A DNA stretch of 64,000 nucleotides. It comes from Pseudomonas putida. GTDB lineage: Bacteria > Pseudomonadota > Gammaproteobacteria > Pseudomonadales > Pseudomonadaceae. The stretch is from the NCBI GenBank assembly GCA_029953615.1, contig CP124529.1:806001-870000 (forward strand). The letters are read 5' to 3'. Each line of letters begins with the position of its first letter. Within the stretch, counting starts at the first letter, position 1. Positions 30,816-41,574 of the stretch are shown here, in pieces. The notes below the pieces were generated by a model. It was not told where the DNA came from and ran no database searches. It worked only from the letters and a program-made list of their open reading frames with translations. Position numbers and translations under genes: made by a program.

Positions 30816-31973
30816 ATGCCTGAAACTGTCTATCACCGTCCGGCGCTCGCGTCCCGACTGTCGAAATTGATCCTGCAAGTCGCCGTGGGCAGCGCAGCAA
30901 GCTCAGGTGTGTTTCTCGCTGCGCCAAGACGTACCGGTAAATCCACCTTTGCTCGCGAAGACCTGCGCCCTGCCCTCGAAACAGCCGGGGCCATCGTGCT
31001 GTATGCCGATCTGTGGAAAGACCTGACCAAGGATCCCGGGCAAGTCATCGTAGAAGCGGTGCGGGAAGCGGTCGGGCGTAGCGAAGGCTTCATCACCCGG
31101 CTGGCAAGGTCATCTGGTATGGATAAGGTCACTGTCGGCGGCCTGAACTTCAGCGTGGACAAGATCGGACTGGGGCAAGATGTCGACCTGACCACCGCCC
31201 TGGTGGCGCTTTCCGATGAATCCCGCAAGATCATCGTACTGATCATCGACGAAGCACAGCATGCAATCACGACCGAGCAAGGAACAGCAGCGCTGTTCGC
31301 CCTCAAGGCAGCCAGAGACGAGCTCAACAGCTCGAAGCACCATGGCCTGCGCATCGTCTGCACAGGTTCAAACCGGGACAAGCTGGCCATGCTGCGCAAC
31401 AGCAAGGACCAGGCGTTCTTCGGCGCCTCTATGGTGCAGTTCCCAACGCTGGACAAGGACTTCATCGACTGGCTGTGCGCCAATATCGACCTGCCATGCG
31501 CACTCGACCCAGCAGAGGTGTTCCAGCTCTTCAAGGAAAGCGGCTACCGCCCAGAGCTGTTAGGTGCGGCAGCGGATGAAATCCGCTTCGACTTCGGTAT
31601 CACGCCCGAGGCTATTCCGGCACGATTCAGAGAGCTTGTTCAGGCACAAGCCAATGACTTGAATGCAAACCTGAAAAAGGTGATCCACAGCCTCACGCCT
31701 ATCCAGGCTGCGGTTCTACGTGTCATGTGCGTAAAGGGGAACGACTTCGCGCCGTTCGAGGCCCCGACCCTGGCACTGTACGCCAAAGCGATGGAACAGG
31801 CTGGTGTGGAGGCGAGCGAAGTGAAGGCCGAGGTACCGGGGGTGCAGCAAGCACTTATCGCCTTGCAGGACAAGAACCTGGTGTGGAAAGCATCGCGGGG
31901 GGTGTACGCGGTAGATGAGCAGGTGATAGTCGATATCGTGCGTGCGGACGGCTTGCTGGAAGGCCTTGCCTGA
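30816..31973 (+). CDS. ORC/STAND-like AAA ATPase with C-terminal winged-helix-like domain
   Basis: 385 residues. Walker A APRRTGKST (about 36-44), Walker B IIVLIIDEAQ (about 144-153), then a sensor-like CTGSNRDKL. The C-terminal third (LTPIQAAVLRVM, VQQALIALQDKNLVWKASRGVYAVDE) has the look of a winged helix, as in Cdc6/ORC-type and STAND ATPases. I recognise no named gene. It stands alone between pvdE and a convergent lpxO-like gene. The repeat array directly upstream is its most striking neighbour and suggests the protein binds and controls its own promoter. A defence or mobile-element role is possible but nothing here shows it. Confidence 0.78.
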   Translation: MPETVYHRPALASRLSKLILQVAVGSAASSGVFLAAPRRTGKSTFAREDLRPALETAGAIVLYADLWKDLTKDPGQVIVEAVREAVGRSEGFITRLARSSGMDKVTVGGLNFSVDKIGLGQDVDLTTALVALSDESRKIIVLIIDEAQHAITTEQGTAALFALKAARDELNSSKHHGLRIVCTGSNRDKLAMLRNSKDQAFFGASMVQFPTLDKDFIDWLCANIDLPCALDPAEVFQLFKESGYRPELLGAAADEIRFDFGITPEAIPARFRELVQAQANDLNANLKKVIHSLTPIQAAVLRVMCVKGNDFAPFEAPTLALYAKAMEQAGVEASEVKAEVPGVQQALIALQDKNLVWKASRGVYAVDEQVIVDIVRADGLLEGLA

Positions 31974-31995
31974 GTGGTTTCCTGAGAGGACGCCG

Positions 31996-32097
31996 GGGGC
32001 GCTTTGCGCCCCTGTCGCGACACAAGGCCGCTCCTACAGGAATACGCGATCACCTGTGGGAGCGGCCTTGTGTCGCGATGGGCTGCAAGGCAGCCCC
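31996..32097. terminator. Bidirectional terminator/REP-like hairpins between convergent genes
   Basis: Three nested inverted repeats: GGGGCGC-TTT-GCGCCCC at 31996-32012, a REP-like pair with core CGACACAAGGCCGCTCCTACAGG and its complement (32014-32080), and GGGCTGC-AAG-GCAGCCC at 32080-32096. They sit between the converging ATPase and lpxO-like genes. There is no clear T run, so termination is inferred from position and stem strength. Confidence 0.6.
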
Positions 32098-32108
32098 AAC
32101 AGGCAGAA

Positions 32109-33045
32109 TCAGAACAACCAGCGATACAGCAGATACGCCACCACCACCGCCAGCACCGGCCGCAGCACGCGGTAGGCTTTGGGGTTGGCGCGCTTGAACT
32201 GCTTCACGTGGGTGCTGATCTTGTTGCTGAAGCGCTTGCTCCAGGCATAGGCCTGGTTGATCCCGCCAACGCGCTCGTCATCAGTGTTCTGCGGCGCGGT
32301 AGCACGCCCCAGGAACGCGCTGACCTTGCGGTTGATGCGGGTCATCAGCGGGCTGCTCAGCGGGCGCTCGATGTCGCAGAACAGGATCACCCGAGTAACG
32401 TCGGTCTCGTTCTTGACCCAGTGCACGTAGGTTTCATCGAACATCACGTCCTCGCCGTCACGCCAAGCGTACTGCTCACCATCGACGTAGATGCGGCAGG
32501 CGTCGGAGTTCGGGGTGGACAACCCCAGGTGGTAACGCAGGGAACCGGCGAACGGGTCGCGGTGCGGGTTCAGGTGGCTGCCGCCGGGCAGCAGGGCGAA
32601 CATCGCCCCCTTGACGTTGGGGATGCTGCTGACCAGCTCGACGGTACGCGGGCACAGGGCTTCGGCCGACGGCAACGGTTTGTCGTACCACTTCAGGTAA
32701 AAGCGCTTCCAGCCTTTCTTGAAGAACGAACCGAAGCCGGCGTCGTTATCCTTCTCGGCGGCGCGGATGTAGCCCTCGTCGAACAGGCGCATGGCCTCTT
32801 CGCGGATTTCCTGCCAGTTGTCCTTCAGCACATCCAGCTCCGGGAAGCGCTGGCGGTCCAGGTAGGGCTTGGACGGTACGCCGGAGAACAGGTACATCAG
32901 GCTGTTGTAAGGGGCGAACAGCGCCGAATGGTTGACGAACTGGCGCAACACCGGCAGGCGAGCCTTGCCGCGCAGGTGCACGAACAGCACGCTGCCAAAA
33001 TAACACCAGCAAGACACCCGCCTTGGCTGCAAAGGAAAAGGTCAT
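32109..33045 (-). CDS. lpxO: LpxO-like aspartyl/asparaginyl beta-hydroxylase (lipid A 2-hydroxylase) (frameshifted near 32998)
   Basis: Membrane-anchored Fe/2OG oxygenase of the aspartyl/asparaginyl beta-hydroxylase family. N-terminus MTFSFAAKAGVLLVLF is a membrane anchor; the HxD motif is in HLNPHRDPFAGS and the distal His in DETYVHWVKNET. The C-terminus has a second hydrophobic segment (VLRPVLAVVVAYLLYRWLF). LpxO adds a 2-hydroxyl to a lipid A acyl chain. One extra A in 32997-33000 (AAAA for AAA) breaks the frame after residue 16; correction gives LFGSVLFVHLRGK and 311 residues. The start at 33045 has AAGGAG ahead. The exact substrate is inferred; other family members act on different targets. 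Confidence 0.78.
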
Positions 33046-33218
33046 GCTTTCACTCCTTGAGGAAGCAACAGGGCTGTGGCCCTGCGCTCCGATAAATCAT
33101 CCTGCCATCATAAACTGATGCCGCCAGGGTAAAAACAGCCCGGGCGGCAACTCAATCATGAAGATTTTGCAATAAAGCAAGCCCACCGAACGTTGCGCCG
33201 GGTCAGCGGCAAGGCCGT

Positions 33219-34193
<975 letters not shown>

Positions 34194-34327
34194 GGCAGGA
34201 GTCCTTGGCATGAAAGTAAGCAGGGAAAGACCTCAAGGGTAAGCCCGGGGCGAAGGCCCGTAAAGCCTGTTCGAACTCCCGCGGACGCGTTGCGGTCAAC
34301 CGCATATCCTGCCTTGGAGACACGTTG

Positions 34328-35407
34328 ATGAAAGCCCGTTATCGCTGGCCGTTGATCGGCCTGGCCAGCCTGATCGTGCTGTTGGTGGCACTGCACCTGG
34401 CCCTGCCCTATCTGGTGCGCAACTACCTCAACGACAAATTGGCCGACATGGGCGACTACCGTGGCCAGGTGGCCGATGTGGACCTGGCCTGGTGGCGCGG
34501 CGCGTACCAGATCAACGGGCTGAAGATCGTCAAGACCACCGGCAAGGTGCCAGTACCGTTTCTCGACGCGCCGCTGATAGACCTGTCGGTGAGCTGGCAC
34601 GCCCTGTGGTACGACCGCGCAGTGGTTGCCGAAGTGGTCTTCGACCGACCGGAACTCAACTTCGTCGATGGCGGCAACAAACAGAACTCGCAGACCGGTC
34701 AGGGCACCGACTGGCGCCAGCAACTGGAAAAACTGCTGCCGATCACCCTGGACGAGGTTCGCATCGACAACGGCGTGCTCACTTTCCGCAACTTCAACTC
34801 CAGGCCACCGGTCAACCTCAAGGCCACCCAGCTCGATGCCAGTATCCGCAACCTCACCAACATTCGTGACGAAAAGGGCCGACGCGATGCCAGTTTCGAT
34901 GGCACGGCGCTGATCGTAGGCGATGCCAAGGTGGAAAGCCGTGCCACGTTCGACCCGTTCAGCGATTTTGATGACTTCGAGTTCCGCCTGCGCGCCACGG
35001 GTATCGAGCTGCGCAAACTCAATGACTTCGCCAGCGCCTACGGCAAGTTCGACTTCAATGCCGGGCATGGCGATGTGGTGATAGAGGCCGAAGCGACCAA
35101 GGGCCGATTGAACGGGTACATCAAGCCGCTGTTGCGGGATGTGGATGTGTTCGACTGGCAGCAGGATGTGCAGGAAAAGGACAAGGGTTTCTTCCGCTCG
35201 GTCTGGGAAGCGCTGGTGGGCGCCACCGAGACGGTATTGAAGAACCAGCCTAAGAACCAGTTCGCGACCCGTGTCGAGCTCAGCGGTAGCGTGCACAAAC
35301 AGGATATCAGCGCCTTCGAGGCGTTTCTGCAGATACTGCGCAACGGGTTCATCGAGGCGTTCAATGCGCGGTACGAGCGTGATGCGCCGGATTCCGACCA
35401 GGATTGA
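34328..35407 (+). CDS. DUF748 (AsmA-like) envelope protein
   Basis: 359 residues. One N-terminal membrane helix (WPLIGLASLIVLLVALHLAL), then beta-rich periplasmic sequence typical of DUF748/AsmA-like proteins (VADVDLAWWRGAYQINGLKI, RPELNFVDGG, LDEVRIDNGVLTFRNF). Related proteins are thought to act in envelope lipid handling. The ATG at 34328 is preferred over TTG at 34325; GGAG is 8 bases ahead. Divergent from cysK and ending before a REP pair. Confidence 0.8.
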   Translation: MKARYRWPLIGLASLIVLLVALHLALPYLVRNYLNDKLADMGDYRGQVADVDLAWWRGAYQINGLKIVKTTGKVPVPFLDAPLIDLSVSWHALWYDRAVVAEVVFDRPELNFVDGGNKQNSQTGQGTDWRQQLEKLLPITLDEVRIDNGVLTFRNFNSRPPVNLKATQLDASIRNLTNIRDEKGRRDASFDGTALIVGDAKVESRATFDPFSDFDDFEFRLRATGIELRKLNDFASAYGKFDFNAGHGDVVIEAEATKGRLNGYIKPLLRDVDVFDWQQDVQEKDKGFFRSVWEALVGATETVLKNQPKNQFATRVELSGSVHKQDISAFEAFLQILRNGFIEAFNARYERDAPDSDQD

Positions 35408-35498
35408 GTGACGGGGCATTCAGGGACTGAATACCCGGTCTGCGTTTCCAGTCGACGAACCCCGCGTTATAGTCGGTGACAAATCAAGAACAGGTGTT

Positions 35499-35592
35499 GG
35501 CCCTTTCGCGGGCACGCCCGCTCCCACAGGTACTCCACAGATCCGGAAGTTTGTGCAGTTCCTGTGGGAGCGGGCGTGCCCGCGAAGAGGCC
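35499..35592. repeat. REP inverted pair
   Basis: Facing REP units at 35499-35530 and 35561-35592 between the DUF748 gene and the moxR-like gene, both on the plus strand. They lie within 30 bases of the moxR start, so they are part of its leader or end the upstream transcript. Confidence 0.9.
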
Positions 35593-35621
35593 CTGACAGG
35601 CATAAGGCAGAGGACAGACCC

Positions 35622-36467
35622 ATGAAGTTCGAAGGCACCCGCGACTACGTCGCCACAGACGACCTGAAACTGGCAGTAAACGCGGCCATCACCCTCGAAC
35701 GCCCCTTGCTGGTAAAGGGCGAACCCGGCACCGGCAAGACCATGCTTGCCGAGCAGCTGGCGGCCTCGTTCGGTGCGCGCCTGATTACCTGGCACATCAA
35801 GTCCACCACCAAGGCCCACCAGGGCCTCTACGAGTACGACGCGGTCAGCCGCCTGCGGGACTCGCAACTGGGCGTGGACAAAGTCCACGATGTGCGCAAC
35901 TACCTGAAAAAGGGCAAGCTGTGGGAGGCCTTCGAGGCCGAGGAACGGGTCATCCTGCTGATCGACGAAATCGACAAGGCCGACATCGAGTTCCCCAACG
36001 ACCTGCTGCAAGAGCTCGACAAGATGGAGTTCTACGTCTACGAAATCGACGAGACCATCAAGGCCAGACAGCGCCCGATCATCATCATCACCTCCAACAA
36101 CGAAAAGGAGCTGCCGGACGCCTTCCTGCGCCGCTGCTTCTTCCACTACATCGCCTTCCCCGACCGCACCACCCTGCAACAGATCGTCGACGTGCACTAC
36201 CCGAACATCAGCCAGTCGCTGGTCAGCGAGGCGCTGGACGTGTTCTTCGACGTGCGCAAGGTACCAGGCCTGAAGAAAAAGCCCTCCACCTCCGAACTGG
36301 TCGACTGGCTCAAGTTGCTGATGGCCGACAACATCGGTGAAGCGGTTCTGCGCGAACGCGACCCGACCAAGGCCATTCCGCCGCTGGCCGGTGCGCTGGT
36401 GAAGAACGAGCAGGACGTGCAGTTGCTCGAGCGCCTGGCCTTCATGAGCCGGCGCGGCAACCGCTGA
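35622..36467 (+). CDS. MoxR-family AAA ATPase
   Basis: 281 residues. Walker A GEPGTGKT at 33-40, Walker B VILLIDEIDKAD near 108-119, and the MoxR lid (FLRRCFFHYIAFPD). MoxR ATPases work as chaperones with a VWA-domain partner to mature or insert metal sites in target proteins. The partner follows 13 bases downstream. ATG at 35622 with AGAGGAC ahead. No obvious target enzyme is next door, so the client is unknown. Confidence 0.88.
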   Translation: MKFEGTRDYVATDDLKLAVNAAITLERPLLVKGEPGTGKTMLAEQLAASFGARLITWHIKSTTKAHQGLYEYDAVSRLRDSQLGVDKVHDVRNYLKKGKLWEAFEAEERVILLIDEIDKADIEFPNDLLQELDKMEFYVYEIDETIKARQRPIIIITSNNEKELPDAFLRRCFFHYIAFPDRTTLQQIVDVHYPNISQSLVSEALDVFFDVRKVPGLKKKPSTSELVDWLKLLMADNIGEAVLRERDPTKAIPPLAGALVKNEQDVQLLERLAFMSRRGNR

Positions 36468-36480
36468 CAGGAGCCGGGCC

Positions 36481-37659
36481 ATGCTGCTCAACCTGTTCAA
36501 TGAAATGCGCGCGGCCAAGGTGCCGGTGTCGGTACGCGAACTGCTCGACCTACACCAGGCCCTGCAAAAGCGCGTGGTGTTCGCCGACATGGACGAGTTC
36601 TACTACCTCGCCCGCGCCATCCTGGTGAAGGACGAGCGCCACTTCGACAAGTTCGACCGCGCTTTTGCCGCCTACTTCAAGGGCCTGGAGAACCTCGACC
36701 GGCATATCGAGGCGCTGATACCCGAAGACTGGCTGCGCAAGGAATTCGAACGTTCGCTGACCGACGAGGAGCGCGCGCAGATCCAGTCGCTGGGTGGCCT
36801 GGACAAGCTGATCGAGGAGTTCAAGAAGCGCCTCGAAGAGCAGAAGGAGCGTCACGCCGGCGGCAACAAGTGGATCGGCACCGGCGGCACCAGCCCGTTC
36901 GGTTCGGGCGGCTTCAACCCCGAGGGCATCCGTGTGGGCGAGGCCGGCAAGCGCCAGGGCAAGGCGGTGAAGGTGTGGGACCAGCGCGAATACAAGAACC
37001 TGGACGACCAGGTGGAGCTGGGTACGCGCAACATCAAGCTGGCCTTGCGCCGACTACGCAAGTTCGCCCGTGAAGGCGCCGCCGAAGAGCTGGACATCGA
37101 CGGCACCATCGACCACACCGCACGGGATGCCGGGCTGCTGAACATCCAGATGCGCCCCGAGCGGCGCAACACGGTGAAGCTGCTGTTGTTGTTCGACATC
37201 GGTGGCTCGATGGACGCCCACGTCAAGGTCTGCGAAGAACTGTTCTCGGCGTGCAAGACCGAGTTCAAGCACCTGGAGTATTACTACTTCCACAACTTCG
37301 TGTACGAATCGGTGTGGAAAAACAACCTGCGCCGCACCTCGGAGCGCTATTCCACCTTCGACCTGCTGCACAAGTACGGCGATGACTACAAGGTGGTGTT
37401 CGTCGGCGACGCGGCCATGGCGCCCTACGAGATTACCCAGCCAGGTGGCAGCGTGGAGCACTGGAACGAAGAAGCCGGGTACGTGTGGATGCAACGTTTC
37501 ATGGAGAAGTTCAGGAAGATCATCTGGATCAACCCGTATCCGAAGCAGGCCTGGGACTACACCGCATCGACCCATCTGGTGCGGGACTTGATCGAAGACA
37601 AGATGTACCCGCTGACCTTGCAGGGGTTGGAGGAAGGGATGCGTTACCTGTCCAAGTGA
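36481..37659 (+). CDS. CoxE-like VWA-domain protein, partner of the MoxR ATPase
   Basis: 392 residues. The C-terminal half is a von Willebrand A domain with the metal site DIGGSMD near 241-247 (G in place of the usual first S of DxSxS). The N-terminal half is charged and helical (LIEEFKKRLEEQKERH), followed by a glycine-rich linker (GGTSPFGSGGFNPEG). It matches the CoxE-like/YehP-type VWA proteins found behind MoxR genes. The two should act together on an unknown client protein. Confidence 0.85.
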   Translation: MLLNLFNEMRAAKVPVSVRELLDLHQALQKRVVFADMDEFYYLARAILVKDERHFDKFDRAFAAYFKGLENLDRHIEALIPEDWLRKEFERSLTDEERAQIQSLGGLDKLIEEFKKRLEEQKERHAGGNKWIGTGGTSPFGSGGFNPEGIRVGEAGKRQGKAVKVWDQREYKNLDDQVELGTRNIKLALRRLRKFAREGAAEELDIDGTIDHTARDAGLLNIQMRPERRNTVKLLLLFDIGGSMDAHVKVCEELFSACKTEFKHLEYYYFHNFVYESVWKNNLRRTSERYSTFDLLHKYGDDYKVVFVGDAAMAPYEITQPGGSVEHWNEEAGYVWMQRFMEKFRKIIWINPYPKQAWDYTASTHLVRDLIEDKMYPLTLQGLEEGMRYLSK

Positions 37660-37672
37660 TGCTGGCTGTAAA

Positions 37673-37766
37673 GGCCTCTTCGCGGGCGCGCCCGCTCCCA
37701 CAGGGTTTTGCACAAGCCCGAGGCCTGCGCCGAACCTGTGGGAGCGGGCATGCCCGCGAAAGGTCC
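37673..37766. repeat. REP inverted pair
   Basis: Facing units at 37673-37704 and 37735-37766, between the convergent VWA gene and pxpC. The only structure in this gap; it probably also stops transcription from both sides. Confidence 0.9.
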
Positions 37767-37773
37767 AGCAGCC

Positions 37774-38691
37774 TTATCGCCAACGGTCCAGGTAAACCTG
37801 CTGCTCCCGCCAGGCCTCATCCTGCACCACCGCCCGGAACCGCACCACCGCCCCCGGCATGCACTGCGCCAGTTGCGCCAGCGCCAGCGGCGTCAACGCC
37901 CCCAGCCGCGGATAGCCGCCAATGGTCTGCCGGTCGTTGAGCAACACGATCGGCTGCCCATCAGGCGGCACCTGCACCGCCCCCAGCGGAATCCCCTCGG
38001 AAATCATCGGCGCGCCCTGGTAGGCCAACTGCGGCCCAAGCAGGCGGATGCCCATACGGTCGGCCCGACTGTCCAGCGTCCACTCGCGGTTGAACGCCTC
38101 GAACAGGCTGGTACCACTGAAATCACCGATCTGTGCCCCCATCACCAGGTCAAGCACAGGCTTTTGTGCGTACTGTGGCCGCAGCGCTTCCGGTACCTCA
38201 CGCAGGGTCGCCGGCGTGCCTGAAAATGCCAGCGCCTGGCCTTTGCCAAGCGCAGAGCCCTGGCCATCGACACCGCCCAGTTCTTCGCGCACAACCGTGG
38301 CACAACTGCCCAGCACATCCTCACCCAGGAACCCGCCCGGTGCAGCCAGGTAGGTCCTCACGCCCTGCTTCGGCTGTTTCAGGGTCAACCGCTGCCCCTT
38401 GCTCAACGCAAAGCTGCGCCAGGGCGCCAACGGCTGATCATCGACCCGCGCATCCAGGTCGGCACCGGCCAGGGCCAGCACACAATCCTGCTCGGCAACT
38501 ACACAGAAACCACCCAGCGCTACCTCGACCACCGGCGCCGCCAGCGGGTTGCCCAGCAGCCAGTTGGCCCAGTGCATCGCCACCCAGTCCAGCGCCCCGC
38601 CCTGGGTCACCCCCAAGTGGCGTACGCCGAAGCGCCCGGCATCCTGCAACTGGCACAGCGGCGTACTGGCCTCGATCTTCAATTGCTTCAT
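37774..38691 (-). CDS. pxpC: 5-oxoprolinase subunit C (biotin-dependent carboxyltransferase-like family)
   Basis: 305 residues of the KipA/urea-amidolyase-like family: GRFGVRHLGVTQGGALDWVA at the N-terminus, ANWLLGNPLAAPVVEVALGG, and GRxxIVLLNDRQTIGGYPRLG-like sequence near the C-terminus. With PxpA and PxpB it hydrolyses 5-oxoproline to glutamate with ATP. Its ATG overlaps the pxpB stop by 4 bases, so the subunits are co-translated. Confidence 0.9.
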   Translation of the reverse strand: MKQLKIEASTPLCQLQDAGRFGVRHLGVTQGGALDWVAMHWANWLLGNPLAAPVVEVALGGFCVVAEQDCVLALAGADLDARVDDQPLAPWRSFALSKGQRLTLKQPKQGVRTYLAAPGGFLGEDVLGSCATVVREELGGVDGQGSALGKGQALAFSGTPATLREVPEALRPQYAQKPVLDLVMGAQIGDFSGTSLFEAFNREWTLDSRADRMGIRLLGPQLAYQGAPMISEGIPLGAVQVPPDGQPIVLLNDRQTIGGYPRLGALTPLALAQLAQCMPGAVVRFRAVVQDEAWREQQVYLDRWR

Positions 38692-39374
38692 CCTTGCGCC
38701 TCCACATCACCGCCCAACGCCACGAACTCGCTGCGCGAAACCGGCACGAAGCGCACCCGGTCACCGGGTTGCAACAAGCTGTAGCCCTCGCGCTCGCGGT
38801 CGAACAGGCGCACCGGGGTGCGCCCGATCAGGTTCCAGCCACCCGGCGACACCGCCGGATAGGCCGCCGTCTGGCGCTCGGCAATGCCGACACTGCCGGC
38901 CGCCACGCGCTTGCGCGGGGTGCTCAGGCGCGGGCTGGCCAGGCGTTCGTCCACCAGGCCCATGAAGCCGAAACCAGGGGCGAAACCCAGGGCGAATACC
39001 GGGTACTCACGCTCGCTGTGCAAGCGGATCACCTCTGCTTCACTCAAGCCGCTGCGGGCCGCCAGCACCGGCAGTTCCGGGCCGACGCTGGCGTCGTACC
39101 ACACCGGGATCTCATGGCCGCGCCCAGCGCTGCCCGTGTCTGGCTGCATGCCTTCCAGCGCACGAAGGATCAGCGCCCTCGCCTGCCCCGGTGGCAGGTC
39201 GAACTGCACCATCAGCGTGGTGTAGGACGGCACCAGGTCCAGCAAATGCTCGCCGAACGCCGCGTGCAAGCGCTGGCTGGCGGCGAGCAGCCACGGCATG
39301 TTGGCCTCGTCGATACGCTCGAACAGGCGCACCATCAGGCTGTCAATGGCCACCACTTCAATGCGCGGTTTCAT
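38688..39374 (-). CDS. pxpB: 5-oxoprolinase subunit B
   Basis: 228 residues of the KipI-like allophanate-hydrolase family: [68 protein letters not shown] and [16 protein letters not shown] are typical. It overlaps both neighbours by 4 bases (pxpA before, pxpC after), forming one tight operon. Confidence 0.92.
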   Translation of the reverse strand: MKPRIEVVAIDSLMVRLFERIDEANMPWLLAASQRLHAAFGEHLLDLVPSYTTLMVQFDLPPGQARALILRALEGMQPDTGSAGRGHEIPVWYDASVGPELPVLAARSGLSEAEVIRLHSEREYPVFALGFAPGFGFMGLVDERLASPRLSTPRKRVAAGSVGIAERQTAAYPAVSPGGWNLIGRTPVRLFDREREGYSLLQPGDRVRFVPVSRSEFVALGGDVEAQG

Positions 39375-40150
39375 CGCGACTCCAAGGCATCGAGGGCCTG
39401 GCGAATCTGCCGCACCGCCGCCACCGAACTGTCGTTGTCGCCGTGCACGCAGAGGGTGCGGGCCGCAAGCATCAATGCACTGCCATCGTCCGCCACCAAT
39501 GTTTCGCCACGGGCCAGGCGCACGGCCTGTTCGACCACCAGCGCCGGATCGTGGTGCACCGCGCCGGGCAGGCGCCGCGACACCAGGTGGCCACTGGCGG
39601 TGTAGGCGCGGTCAGCGAACGCTTCGAACCACAGCGGCACGCCAATTTCATCGCCCAGGGCCTGGGCGGCGCGGTTGTCGGCGGTGGCCATCAGCATCAG
39701 CGGCAGCTCGCCGCCATACGCCGCCACAGCTTCCAGTACGGTACGCAGCTTGAGCGGGTCGGCCATCATGTCGTTGTACAGCGCACCATGGGGTTTCACA
39801 TAGGCCACGCGGCCGCCCGACACTTTGCAGATGCCATCCAGCGCACCGATCTGATAGTGCAGCAGGTCGCGGATTTCCTCCGGGCTGCAGGCCATGGAAC
39901 GGCGGCCGAAGCCGACCAGGTCCGGGTAGGCCGGGTGCGCGCCGATGGTTACCCCGTGTTCCAGCGCCAGGGCCACGGTGCGGCGCATGATGCCGGGGTC
40001 GCCGGCGTGGTAGCCGCAGGCGATGTTGGCGCAATCGATATAGGGCATGACCTCGGCGTCCAGGCCCATGCGCCAGCTGCCGAAACTCTCGCCCATGTCG
40101 CAATTGAGTAGCAGGCGTTCCACCGCGCGGCCTCCGTTTTCGTTGTTCAT
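39371..40150 (-). CDS. pxpA: 5-oxoprolinase subunit A (LamB/YcsF family)
   Basis: 259 residues. [47 protein letters not shown] and CVHGDN are the LamB/YcsF signatures. It is the first pxp gene, 9 bases after the MFS transporter gene, so uptake and hydrolysis of 5-oxoproline are probably one transcription unit. Confidence 0.93.
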   Translation of the reverse strand: MNNENGGRAVERLLLNCDMGESFGSWRMGLDAEVMPYIDCANIACGYHAGDPGIMRRTVALALEHGVTIGAHPAYPDLVGFGRRSMACSPEEIRDLLHYQIGALDGICKVSGGRVAYVKPHGALYNDMMADPLKLRTVLEAVAAYGGELPLMLMATADNRAAQALGDEIGVPLWFEAFADRAYTASGHLVSRRLPGAVHHDPALVVEQAVRLARGETLVADDGSALMLAARTLCVHGDNDSSVAAVRQIRQALDALESR

Positions 40151-40159
40151 AAGCCTACC

Positions 40160-41446
40160 TTACCGCGCCTGCAGCTGTTTGCCGCGGGTTTCCGGCAAGC
40201 TCAGCGCCGCAACGATCACCACGCCGTAGGACACAGCCGAAAACACGCCGATACCCAGGCCCAGCGGTATTTTCTGGCCGAGCACGCCGATCAGCAGCGG
40301 GAACAGCGCGGCGATGACCTTGCCGATGTTGTAGCAGAAGCCCTGCCCGGAACCACGGATGCGGGTGGGAAACAGTTCGGTCAGGAACGCGCCCATGCCG
40401 CTGAAGATGCCCGAGGCGAAGAAGCCCAGCGGGAAGCCCAGCCACAGCATCACGCCATCGCTGACGGGCATTTGCGTGTACAGCAGCACGATGACGAACG
40501 AGCCCACGGCGAACAGGATGAAGTTCTTCTTGCGCCCCAGCAGGTCGGACAGGTACGCACTGACCACATAGCCGACGTAGGAACCGACGATCACCATGGC
40601 CAGGTAGCCGCCGGTGCCCAGCACGCTCAGGCCGCGCTCGTTCTTGAGGAAGGTCGGCAGCCACGAGGTGATGGCGTAGTAGCCGCCCAATGCGCCGGTG
40701 GTCAGCAGCGACGCTCGCACGGTGGTCCAGAGCATGCCGGGGGCAAAAATCTCGTAGAACTGCGCAGGAGCCTCGGCCCTTTCCACAGCCTTGGCCTCGC
40801 GGTACACCTCAGGGTCCTTGACCAGGCGGCGGACGAAGATCACGAAGATCGCCGGCACCAGGCCCAACAGGAACAGCGCACGCCAGGCCTGCTCTGCCGG
40901 CAGCCAGGAAAACAGCAGCGCGTACAGGATGGCGGTGAGGCCCCAGCCAAGCGCCCAGCCGGACTGCACCATGCCCACCGCCTTGCCACGGTCCTGGGCG
41001 CGGATCACCTCGCCGATCAGCACCGCGCCGGCAGTCCACTCTCCGCCAAAGCCGAAGCCCATCAGGGTGCGAGCTATCAGCAGTTGCTCGTAGTTCTGGG
41101 CGAAGCCGCAGAGGAAGGTGAAGAAGGCAAACCACAGCACCGTCAGTTGCAGGGTGCGCACGCGGCCGATGCGGTCGGAGAGAATGCCGGCCACCCAGCC
41201 TCCCACGGCCGAGGCGATCAACGTGCTGGTATGGATCAGCCCGGCTTCGGTGGTGGTGATGCCCCACAGCATGATCAGCGTGGGGATGACGAAGCTGAGC
41301 ATCTGTGTGTCCATGCCGTCCAGGCCATAGCCGATCTTGCAGCTCCAGAAGGTGCGGCGTTGCTGTGAGTCTATGTCGCGGTACCAGGCAAAGGGCCCGG
41401 ACGAAGAGGGGGAATTGACCTGCTGCTGTACGCCGGTGGGGTTCAT
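40160..41446 (-). CDS. MFS transporter linked to the 5-oxoprolinase operon
   Basis: 428 residues with about 12 membrane segments; the sugar/aromatic-acid H+ symporter signature is seen in LSDRIGRVRTL and GFGGEWTAGAVLIGEV. I chose ATG 41446 (GAGG 5 bases ahead). Directly upstream of pxpA and divergent from a LysR gene, so it may import 5-oxoproline or a related amino acid. Substrate is inferred from context only. Confidence 0.85.
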   Translation of the reverse strand: MNPTGVQQQVNSPSSSGPFAWYRDIDSQQRRTFWSCKIGYGLDGMDTQMLSFVIPTLIMLWGITTTEAGLIHTSTLIASAVGGWVAGILSDRIGRVRTLQLTVLWFAFFTFLCGFAQNYEQLLIARTLMGFGFGGEWTAGAVLIGEVIRAQDRGKAVGMVQSGWALGWGLTAILYALLFSWLPAEQAWRALFLLGLVPAIFVIFVRRLVKDPEVYREAKAVERAEAPAQFYEIFAPGMLWTTVRASLLTTGALGGYYAITSWLPTFLKNERGLSVLGTGGYLAMVIVGSYVGYVVSAYLSDLLGRKKNFILFAVGSFVIVLLYTQMPVSDGVMLWLGFPLGFFASGIFSGMGAFLTELFPTRIRGSGQGFCYNIGKVIAALFPLLIGVLGQKIPLGLGIGVFSAVSYGVVIVAALSLPETRGKQLQAR

Positions 41447-41574
41447 GCTTGCCTCGGCTTGTTGGTATTGTTTTATGGGCGACAAAGTGTCGCGGCCTGT
41501 GCGTCATTGTTCAGAGGCCGCGCCACCTGCGTCCAACGATAAAAACCGCCGGTCTGGAACAAGAAAAACTGATC

